A DNA stretch of 64,000 bases, taken from NCBI GenBank assembly GCA_030848705.1, contig CM061236.1, forward strand, positions 139,057,970 through 139,121,969, read 5' to 3'. This DNA comes from Heracleum sosnowskyi (lineage: Eukaryota > Streptophyta > Magnoliopsida > Apiales > Apiaceae). Below the pieces are notes generated by a model. That model did not search any database. It worked only from the letters and a program-made list of their open reading frames with translations, and was not told the origin of the DNA. Both the position numbers and the translations under genes were made by a program. Below, one piece after another: positions 35,241 through 44,091 of this stretch. Within the stretch, counting starts at the first letter, position 1, and every line of letters begins with the position of its first letter.

Positions 35241-36128
35241 CTAAAGTACACAGCGATTATCAGGTTGTTTCGACAGGGGGAATAACGGCGACAAAGGTGG
35301 AATTATGAATATACCCTTCTCTTCGCTGCCTTCCCAAACTTCCGTCCAATTTGACGGCGTCAATGGGAATTCTCCGGCACTATCAATATTACAATCATCC
35401 CCGCTAGCTTTATCTCCGCTCTTCACCCTTTTCCTGCAAATATTATCCGGTATATTTATGGCCGGTAAATTTCCGAGTCCGATATCATGTGGGAAGTTGA
35501 GTATGGCTTTACTTCCACGTAACCTAAACGCAGCATTGTCATAAGCTTTTGCTGCCGCGATTGCCGTGTCAAAAGTCCCTAACCAAACCCTAGTTCCTTT
35601 TTTGTTAGGATCACGAATCTCCGCCGCGAACTTCCCCCATGGCCTTTGCCTTACACCCCTATAATGCCTTTTCTCACCCGCATCCGCCACTCTTCGATCA
35701 CTTAACTTCGCTGCCGGATGAAAACCCGTGTGCATGTTTACTTTTTTCGTCTCCGGAACCGGAACACAAATGTTTAAATTAGCTTTGCGTTTAAAGCTAG
35801 TTGCATGCATGCGTGATGAGTCTGAGGTGTTGAGATGTGTGTTTTTTGGAACATCGACATCGGTTGTTCGAAATGTCAAGTGATTTATCATGTTATTTTG
35901 TTCATCAGTGGCAACATAACTATCAACAGCAACGTTGTTGTTGCATGTAAGTTCAGTAACAAGCGAAGTATTGTCCGATGAATTAGTTGTAGTGGATTGA
36001 TCTGAAATCAGAAAAGATGAGGTTGGGAATATGAAATTTTCTATAAACGAAAAGTCATCGAAAAGAAGATGGTGTCGTATCACATCTAAAGCTAAACCCT
36101 CGTCTATTGCACCTGCTGAAGGCCCCAT
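35241..36128 (-). CDS. AP2/ERF transcription factor, group IX type
   Basis: Single exon, 295 aa, ATG at 36128. One AP2 domain at about 155-213 opens HYRGVRQRPWGKFAAEIRD and contains WLGTF and RGSKAILNFP, with the Ala and Asp typical of the ERF rather than the DREB class. ERFs of this group are nuclear and bind the GCC box (AGCCGCC). Many respond to ethylene, jasmonate and pathogens. The N-terminus (LALDVIRHHLLFDDFSF) resembles the conserved short motif of group IX, and the tail contains SNWTEVWEGSEEKG. A basic stretch (FKRKAN, ETKK) precedes the domain and may serve nuclear import. The gene is intronless, as is usual. It converges on the receptor kinase; no functional link is shown. The group is fairly sure, the exact orthologue is not. 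Confidence 0.93.
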   Translation of the reverse strand: MGPSAGAIDEGLALDVIRHHLLFDDFSFIENFIFPTSSFLISDQSTTTNSSDNTSLVTELTCNNNVAVDSYVATDEQNNMINHLTFRTTDVDVPKNTHLNTSDSSRMHATSFKRKANLNICVPVPETKKVNMHTGFHPAAKLSDRRVADAGEKRHYRGVRQRPWGKFAAEIRDPNKKGTRVWLGTFDTAIAAAKAYDNAAFRLRGSKAILNFPHDIGLGNLPAINIPDNICRKRVKSGDKASGDDCNIDSAGEFPLTPSNWTEVWEGSEEKGIFIIPPLSPLFPLSKQPDNRCVL

Positions 36129-36224
36129 GGCTAGGGATCAGAAAAGAGGGGGAATATGTTAAATTGTACTCTGAAGAATTTTGTACAATGGGTTGAGTGG
36201 AAAGAAGTGAGTGAGCTTATAGGG

Positions 36225-36236
36225 AGAATATATAGA
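36225..36236 (-). promoter_or_regulatory. TATA box of the ERF gene
   Basis: On the minus strand CTATATATTC, about 100 bases before the ATG, gives a leader of about 70 bases. Confidence 0.6.
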
Positions 36237-36772
36237 GATAGATTTGCAACAAAAAGATACCTTCTGCTTTCCACTTTCACACCCTTGCTAGCCAAGAATG
36301 TAGATGGAAGAAACAGGGGAGTTTCATTTTAATTACTTAGATGTTTCATTTAAAATATTTCAGGATATTTATTTATAATTTATTTATTCATTTAAAAAGT
36401 CAAGAGGTTGTGGGAGGAAGTTGGTGCGTGCAACTAATTAAAGTGAATGGGAATTTTGTATGTTCAGTTCTGGTTTAAGCTTTTACACCTTCTTCTCGAG
36501 TTTTAAAAATGTACAAAAATAAGTGAAAATAAGTATTATAATTTCATTTTAATTTATGTTTGTGCTTCTCATTTTTAATAGAAATAAAAGCAAGTGAAAA
36601 TGGATATAAATTAAGTCCACTTTCCCTCAAAAATTTTGATCTCAAAAATGAAATATAAATACTTTATTCTCTAACCACTTACTTCCTTAACATTAAAAAA
36701 CCCCTGAGCATGGTTTTAAGTAGTAAGTCTTAGCACGTATGAGAGTATATGCCGGTAGCTTACAAGGCATTT
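36237..36772 (-). other. Upstream region of the ERF gene
   Basis: AT-rich with no gene. It is a plausible promoter; no individual element is strong enough to call. Confidence 0.4.
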
Positions 36773-37005
36773 ACGTTAAGCTGCGTATCTGTGTTCTCAC
36801 ATCAATAATTTAAAAAAAAAATTGTCTTCAATATAAAATTTAGTAGATTTTAATCTAATATCAGAGTTGAAATTCATTGTCCAGGAAAGTGATTTGAGAG
36901 TGAAATATTCGAAGGGAATTAAGAATCTTGTACAAAGCCATTACGTGTGTGATGTTTTCGGTGTGAACTTGAATTAAATTCCTGTTTGATATTTGAATTT
37001 TGAAT
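36773..37005 (+). repeat. Duplicated segment X, copy 1 (no MITE)
   Basis: Matches 38247-38800 almost base for base (TTACGTTAAGCTGCGT through ATTTGATATTTGAATTTT). That second copy differs mainly by the MITE at 38318-38629. This copy shows the undisturbed TTCAATATAAAATTTAG junction. Confidence 0.85.
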
Positions 37006-37110
37006 TCTTACTTTTCAAGTTGTGAATAGTTAAAAATCGTGAGCTTAAACTTTAGTTTCAGAATTTTTATCTATTTTCTTCTGCGTCTACGCCGAGACGT
37101 TTACTTCCTA
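37006..37110 (+). repeat. Duplicated segment Y, copy 1 (MITE-filled)
   Basis: GAATTCTTACTTTTCAAGTT through GAGACGTTTACTTCCTA. Further copies lie at 37924-38060 and 61505-61645. This copy is interrupted at its end by the Stowaway element. Confidence 0.85.
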
Positions 37111-37379
37111 CTCCCTCTGTCCCCTCAATTCTTTACATGGGGGACGTCACGGAGCTTAAGAAAAAATGTAAATTAATAGGAAAATGTAAGAAAAATGAGT
37201 AAAGTGGTGGGGCCAATCAATATTTAATGTATAAAGTGAATATAAAGTAGGTATAGTTGAGGAAAGTAGTGGATGTGATTGGATTTTATATTATAAAATG
37301 TTACTATTTTTGGTATGTAAAGAAATGAGAGGGACGTACCAAAAAGGAAAGTGTAAAGAAATGAGAGGGACAGAGGGAG
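37111..37379. mobile_element. Stowaway MITE, 269 bp
   Basis: Ends CTCCCTCTGTCCC and, inverted, CTCCCTCTGTCCCTCTCATT; TA on both sides. Positions 38030-38050 hold the same flanks without the element, proving the ends. Confidence 0.93.
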
Positions 37380-37400
37380 TACTATTTAAATTTATACTCT

Positions 37401-37520
37401 TTATTAATAAGCAAAACAATGTGAAAATGGTGCGCGGTACTAAAATACCAAATTACCAAATTTGGTTATCATTAATAAGCAAAACAATGTGAAAATGGCA
37501 CGCGATACAAAAGAACCAAA
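37401..37520 (+). repeat. 68-bp tandem pair
   Basis: TTAATAAGCAAAACAATGTG appears at 37402 and again about 68 bases later, each followed by AAAATGG and a GCGC- or GCGA-type segment. It runs directly into the B-box-like repeats. Confidence 0.75.
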
Positions 37521-37790
37521 GTTCGATTCCTCGCAACTACATAATTATAAAAAATTTATTTATTTTAAATTATTTAGCTTCATCCAGGGTTCGATTCCTT
37601 ACAACTACATAATTATACAAAATTTATTTATTTACTTTAAATTCAATAGTTTCATCGAGCGTTAGATTCTTTGCAGCTACGTAATCATACAAGATTTATT
37701 TATTTACTTTAATTTCTTTAGCTTTATGTACAGTTCGATTGTCTATAACTACATAATTAAATAATTATTTATTTATTATATATTTTTATC
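37521..37790 (+). repeat. Four tandem units with tRNA B-box-like core
   Basis: Units begin at 37521, 37589, 37661 and 37733 (period 68-72 bp), each opening GTTCGATTCC or a variant, then a CAACTACATAATTAT-type stretch. The second copy has GGTTCGATTCC, matching the Pol III B-box consensus. No A box or tRNA fold was found. Confidence 0.7.
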
Positions 37791-37923
37791 ATTCAATTCT
37801 CGAGAAATACATTTTTAAATAATATTTATTAATAATTTATTAATACTATTATTTTAATGTCGACTCGTTCTTGACATGGCTTATAAGCTAGTATGTAAAT
37901 AAAATGGTTACTTATTAAAAAAA

Positions 37924-38060
37924 ATCAATTGAATTCTTACTTTTCAAGTTGTGAATAGTTAAAAATCGTGAGCTTAAGCTTTAGTTTCAGAATTTTTATC
38001 TATTTTCTTCTGCGTCTACGCTGAGACGTTTACTTCCTACTATTTAAATATGTAAATATA
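37924..38060 (+). repeat. Duplicated segment Y, copy 2 (empty site)
   Basis: Same as 37006-37110 plus the sequence after 37380, joined without the MITE. Confidence 0.85.
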
Positions 38061-38094
38061 TTTTTCTGTATTTCGTTTTAAAGGTTTTCATGTC

Positions 38095-38230
38095 TGAGCC
38101 ACATGACCTTACTCTCACGTCGGAGGGGTCGCGAACCGACCACCCCCGCCGACATTATTTTGCAGGACACCAATCCGTACACCCGCCAGCTCTTACCATG
38201 GCCTAGGGAAACAACCCAGTACGGAAAACA
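38095..38230. other. GC-rich island of unknown origin
   Basis: About 135 bp with far higher GC than its surroundings, including the small inverted repeat GGTCGCGAACCGACC. A 63-codon frame crosses it but has no recognised family. It lies between duplicated segments Y and X and may be a captured fragment. Confidence 0.4.
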
Positions 38231-38246
38231 GAGTTATCACTTACAT

Positions 38247-38800
38247 TACAAGTCATTTACGTTAAGCTGCGTGTATGTGTTCTCACATCAATAATTTAAA
38301 AAAAATCGTCTTCAATACCCCCTCCGTCCCAGCCATTTTTATACACTTTTCATTTTGAGAAGTCTCATTCATTTCTATACATTCCAAAAATAGTAACTTT
38401 TAATAATATAAAACACTATTACATCCACTACTTTCTCAACTATCTCTATTCTATAACAATATAAATCACTAGTACACCCACTACTTCCTCCAATATCTCA
38501 AATCTATTATTAAATATTGATAGGTCCCACCACTTTACTCACTTTTCATCTAATTTTACTCATTTTTTATATTTTTTCTTAGTTTACGTGTCCAGTCACA
38601 GTATATAGAATTAACTGGGACGGAGGGAGTATAAAATTTAGTAGATTTTAATCTAATATCAGAGTTGAAATTCATTGTCCAGGAAAGTGATTTGAGAGTG
38701 AAATATTCGAAGGGAATTAAGAATCTTGTACAAAGCCATTACGTGTGTGATGTTTTCGGTGTGAACTTGAATTAAATTCTTGTTTGATATTTGAATTTTC
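38247..38800 (+). repeat. Duplicated segment X, copy 2 (MITE-filled)
   Basis: Copy of 36773-37005, split by the 38318 Stowaway element. Confidence 0.85.
38318..38629. mobile_element. Stowaway MITE, 312 bp
   Basis: Ends CCCCTCCGTCCCAGCC and, inverted, CTCCCTCCGTCCCAGTT; TA on both sides. The empty site is in segment X copy 1 near 36829. Confidence 0.93.
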
Positions 38801-38815
38801 TTCTTGTTATTAGTA

Positions 38816-41432
38816 CTAGCTTATAGCCCGTGTGATGCACGGTTATTTAAATTTTATTTATAATTATTCAGTTTATCATTATTTTTTTATTACGATACAA
38901 CACACGATTGTTTTTTTAATATTTATAATTATATTTATTTATGAATATTTTAATATTTAAAAGTTAATAGTTTACATTATTAAATTATTGTTAAAAAGAT
39001 TTAGCCAAAAAAAATTATAGTTAAAAAATTGATATTTATTACATTTTACACGCTCAATTTAATATTTGTTTATATTGAGTTATAAAATTTAGATTTGGCC
39101 AATTTTACGGTTCACATGAAATTCACAAAATAATCTTTAATTTAGTTGTGGTTTAATAGTTTTTTTTTCAATTAAAAACTATTCTAAAACTAAAAAGAGA
39201 ATAAAGTGGCGAAATTTAATGTTGAGAATTCTATTCGGTTTAGGAAATCTACTTAACTTATATGTAGTTTAGATTATTAGAATAATATTTATTAACCAAA
39301 TACAGGTTTTAATGTTAAATCTAATTGTTTTCACCTATCTATTTAAGATTAAACGATTTTTATTGTTTTGATTATAAATGGGTTTCCTTATTTAATTACA
39401 ACTATTTTTATGTTTTAACTTTTTGGAAAATCCAATCCTAATATAATATCTTTTAACTTATATCATTTTTAGATAATAATTTCTTTTTATATGATATAAT
39501 CTTGATCATCTATTTTTAAAATTATTGGATCTAACGGTTGAGAATGTTTTGGCGGTATTTAGGACCAAACTACCAGGATAACATCATTAATTTTTCTTAA
39601 TATTTATAATTTTTTTAATTTTTAATTTTTTTAAATATTTATTGCTAAAATATAATATACTCTTTTTTGTAATATGTTAATGATGCGGGAACTTTGAACT
39701 TTTGAGAAAATAAATTATCAATTAAAATATATTTTTTTTGTAATAGTTCTTTTAAAGTAGTTTACCATGACGATCAAAATTCTGTATAAAATTCATTTTT
39801 TTTATAGTATATCCCGTAAATATATATGTTATTATATTAAAGACTAAATAATGAAAGTTTTCTTATAAGTGTGGTCGCTTTGTTTGATCACTCAATCCAT
39901 AATCGTTGGATCTTTCAAATTAAATCGTTGAGAAACGTTACATATAACAGTAAAATTATCATGTAGAATGATCTAAGATTTGAATCTACCAACAACATAT
40001 TAAAATTTACAGGTTTTTTTTTGAAAAAAAAGAATTTTTTTTCATTTTTTTTCTTTCAGACATAGGTTATTTGATAATATTTTTTGTAAAGTACGATTTT
40101 TCAGAAAAGTACTATACTAATTGATTAACAAACTTTTAAAGTTTCGAATTTAATAATTTACAATATATATAGGTTAAAAAAGTTAGGTCTGTTCTGTAGC
40201 CTAGTCTACAATTTCAAAATACGGTTTTTTTTAATATGAATATAGTCTTGCTAACAATGAAATTAGCAATTTTTTCATTTTTTTTATAGTATATCCCGTA
40301 AATATCTATGTTATTATATTAAAGAGTAAATAATGAAAGCTTTCTTATAAGTCTGATCGCTTGATCACTCAATTCATAATCGTTGGATCTTTCAAATTAA
40401 ATTGTTGAGAAACGTTAGATATAACAGTAAAATTATCACGTAGAATTATCTAAGGTTTGAATCAACCAACAACATATTAAAATTTACAAGTTTTTTTGAA
40501 AAATAAGAATTTTTTCATTTTTTTTCTTGTAGACATGGGTTATTTGATCATATTTTTTATAAAGTACGATTTTTCAAAAAAGTACTAAACTAATTGATTA
40601 ACAAACTTTTAAAGTTTCGAATTTAGTAATTTACAATGTATAGATGTTAAAAAAGTTAGGCCTCTTCTGTAGTTGAGTCTAAAATTTTAAAATACGGTTT
40701 TTTTAAATATTAATATAGTTCTGCTAACAATGAAATTAGGTCTTTATGAGTTCTTATAAAACAAAATCACCATTTGCGTAAAATTTATTATTTAATAATA
40801 AATAATATTTAATTAGTTATGATATAAAATTTAATAAAATAAGATAAAAAATATGCACAATTTGATAAAATTTTATCCTCGTATTATTATATTCTTTGTT
40901 GATTTGAATTTTTCTTAGATTGATTTGAATTTTTGAAAATAGATTTCTAAATTTAAAATAGTTAGAAAAAAGTAATTAAATTGGCATTAAAATAATGATG
41001 ACGTAATAATTATTATTAGAATTTAAATACCCACTTTACTAATTTGGGTTTTATCTTGTGTTTTGAAAATTAGATTTTGACGATTTTACACCCCACATGA
41101 AGATAACTAAATTATCTTTAATTAAAAGATGGCTTAACAATTTTTATTTAACTGGATTTGTCCATGAAAGAGAAAAGAAAGTCACCAATTTTTTACATGG
41201 AGAATTCTATTCAATATAGAAAACTTATTTATATTTGGTAAATTTGGTTTAAATTATCAAAATACACTTTTTAGAATTTAAATATAATCTTATTATTAAT
41301 AAAATACACTTTTTAATATTTGATCTAACGATTTTTCAGTTATCTAGTTAAGATCTAATGGTCCTTATTAGCTTGGTTGTCCAAGACAGTACGATCAAAA
41401 TTTTGGATAAGATTGCTTATTATATATAAGGA
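38816..41432 (-). mobile_element. Helitron-like element, family 2
   Basis: On the minus strand it starts TCCTTATATATAATAAGC at 41432 and ends at 38816 with the hairpin CCGTGC-ATCA-CACGG, GCTATAAG and CTAG next to a host T. About 2.6 kb, AT-rich, no gene. It includes an internal tandem duplication (39801-40266 and 40281-40740). Confidence 0.6.
39801..40740. repeat. Direct duplication of about 460 bp
   Basis: Copies at 39801-40266 and 40281-40740, both running from ATAGTATATCCCGTAAATAT to CTAACAATGAAATTAG. A third copy lies at about 58445-58915 in the second Helitron unit. Confidence 0.85.
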
Positions 41433-42986
41433 TTTAATATAATAAAGATATCAAGTATATACTGATATAAGTATCTTACTACCTGTTTTACTTTTAATGT
41501 TTCGGTTTTATTTACAGTGTATATAAAATTTTAAAATACATTATTACTTAAAAATTATTAAATAGAATAAAAATTATGTTATGATTATATAAAATTTTAT
41601 TCTCATATTATTATATTCTTTATCGATTTGAATTTGTTCTTAAATAATTTTAATACTTTATTGAAAGAAACATAAAATTTCTATATTTAAAACAATTAGT
41701 GGAAAAATAAATAAATTGGTGCTACAAAAATAAAAAAAATATTTATTAAAATTTAGATACTCACTTTACTATTTGGGTTCTATCCTGAGTTTTATAAATT
41801 GAATTTTGACGATTTTACAACCTATGCGAAACTAACGAAATTATCTTTAATTTAATGATGGTTTAATAATTATTATCTAACTTGACCTGTTGACATACCC
41901 ATAAACCGAAAAGAAAATATGGTTAAGAATTTTTACATAAAGAATTCAATTCAATATAGAAAACCAATTTATAATTGGTTTAAATTATCAAAACACACTT
42001 CTTAGTATTTAAATATAATCCTACCTTTAATCAAATACACATTTTAATAAAAGTATTATATTCAAAATTATCGTTTATGAATATGAAACCCTCAATATTT
42101 TAATAATATTTTGATATTATCCTTTTATGTTTGTTATATGTAAAATAATATAATAATAATTTGGATTAATCAAATTGTTATGTTCCTTAGAAAAAAAGTG
42201 TTTAAATTTATTTATGTACAGAGTTCTCGTAAGTCTCTGTAGGTTCACATGTATCATTAGTATGATATACATGAGCATTATATTGATAATTTTTAATATT
42301 GTAATCAATATGAATTGTTATCTTGATATTTGGTTTAATAATTATTATCTAATTGGAACTATACATAAATTCAAGAGAAAAGAGATTTAAGAATTTTTAC
42401 ATAGAAAACTTTTAAATTATCAAAATACACTTCAGATACACTTTTTAATATTAGATCTAACAATTCTCATCGATCTATTTAAGATCTAACTGTAATTATT
42501 AATTTGGTCGTATAGTGATCGTACACGGACTAGATCGATTTTAATATTTTCTTAAATTGATTTTAATATTTTATTGAAATAAAAATAGAATTTATAAATT
42601 TAAAAGAATTAGGAAAAAAATTAAATTGGTGCTACAATAAAAAAAATATTTATTAAAATTTAGATAATCACTTTACTGTTTGGGCTCTATCTTGAGTTTT
42701 AGACAACAGATTTTAACGATTTTACAGCCCATGCGAAGCTAACAAAATTATCTTTAATTTAATGATGGTTTAATAATTTTTATATAACTGGAACTATCCA
42801 TAAACTAAAGAGAAAAGATAATTACGAATTTTTACATACAGATTTCTATTCAATATAGAAAATCTATTTATAATTGGTTTAAATTATCAAAATACATCTT
42901 TTAGTATTTAAATACTATCCTATTATTAATCAAATACAATTTTTAATATTATATCTAACGGTCCTCATCTATTTGAATATTTATAG
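41433..42986 (-). mobile_element. Helitron-like DNA left of the copia insertion
   Basis: AT-rich family 2 sequence that continues after the copia element at 57441. It is colinear with about 58990-60679. The short frames here are not conserved. Confidence 0.55.
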
Positions 42987-44040
42987 TGTTGGGATTTATG
43001 GGTGATAGCATAGGAACAACTTAACTTTGTATATACTTAATTTTTAATTAAGTAGAACATACTGTCACAGCCAAAGTATGTTTTTGTAATCAGTATGCAA
43101 TGTTAGTTTAATTGTGTAATTTGGAAGAAGTTCACTTTCTGTGTTCAAGCCTCAAAGAACGCATATTGGATGACAGCATGAATAAAGGTTACTGTCATAA
43201 GAATTGACAGTAAGATTACAAGAAGACAGAATGTTGCAAGTCAAGACAACATATTCACTCTGACAGCAACATTGGCGGAAGACTACGCGACAGCAACTTT
43301 AGCCCTCGACAACAAGTTTGGAAACCTCGACAGCACACTATGCGGGGAACTCGTACTGTCACCAAAAGCACATTCTTGTGACAGCAAGCTTTGCGGCAAA
43401 AGTAACTGTCTCGAGAAAGACCCTTGTTCTAAGTATCTTTCTCAGTCAAATCCCGTGACAGTTTCAATGTTCAAGAAACAGGCGTGATGCAGTATCCCTA
43501 AGCTGCACCAAGTCTGCAAGACTACGACAGAAGCTTCAAGCACTGCAAACAAAAGCGAATCAATTCAAGAGCAAGGTCAAGTCTCTATTTGCTGAATTGT
43601 TTTAGCTAGAAATAGAATGAATCTAGGTTGCTTTTGTTATGATGTATATCTGACATATTAGCAATTTAGGAAAGTCACATGGGTAAGACAATCTGTAAGA
43701 AGCTGCCGCTTGACAATGACAGCAGCTTCAAAAACCCGTGACTGATAGTGATAGGATTAGTCTTATACCTACTGTCAATTCATTCTAGAGATGTAACGAA
43801 GACTAGCAAGTGCCTTGAAGAAAAACGAAGCTCAAGATTTCTCTCTTGAGGTTGTAGCAACACTTTGCAAAATAAATAAAACATTTATTTTGTGAATACT
43901 GTCTTCTCTAATTTACTGTTTGTGAATGCATACATATTATTGATAACATTAAATCTTAGTTTTAGTTGTTGAAACTGAGATTGAATTTTATCAGTATTGC
44001 ATTCATCCCCCCCCCCTTCTGCAATACACAAGGACCAACA
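42987..44040 (+). repeat. 5' LTR, 1054 bp
   Basis: Contains about ten exact TGACAG or CTGTCA sites in both orientations plus several CGACAG or CTGTCT variants. AATAAATAAA at 43871 is a likely poly(A) signal. It ends with a run of ten C, TTCTGCAATACACAAGGACC and AACA. Compared with the 3' LTR it has 66 extra bases at about 43660-43725. Confidence 0.95.
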
Positions 44041-44042
44041 AC

Positions 44043-44054
44043 TGGTATCAGAGA
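44043..44054 (+). other. Primer-binding site, initiator tRNA-Met
   Basis: TGGTATCAGAGA starts two bases after the 5' LTR and is complementary to the 3' end of plant initiator tRNA-Met, the standard copia primer. Confidence 0.9.
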
Positions 44055-44091
44055 GTTCAGATTAATATACATATCTGAGATCCCGACGACA

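Noticed and set aside
37521..37790. tRNA gene
   Set aside because: Only the B-box-like core is present; no acceptor stem, anticodon arm or A box could be built.
43272..43487. 71-codon open frame in both LTRs (also 56736-56951)
   Set aside because: It starts at TTG, not ATG, and lies in the LTR. Its apparent conservation simply reflects LTR identity; two of the few LTR substitutions change the residues.
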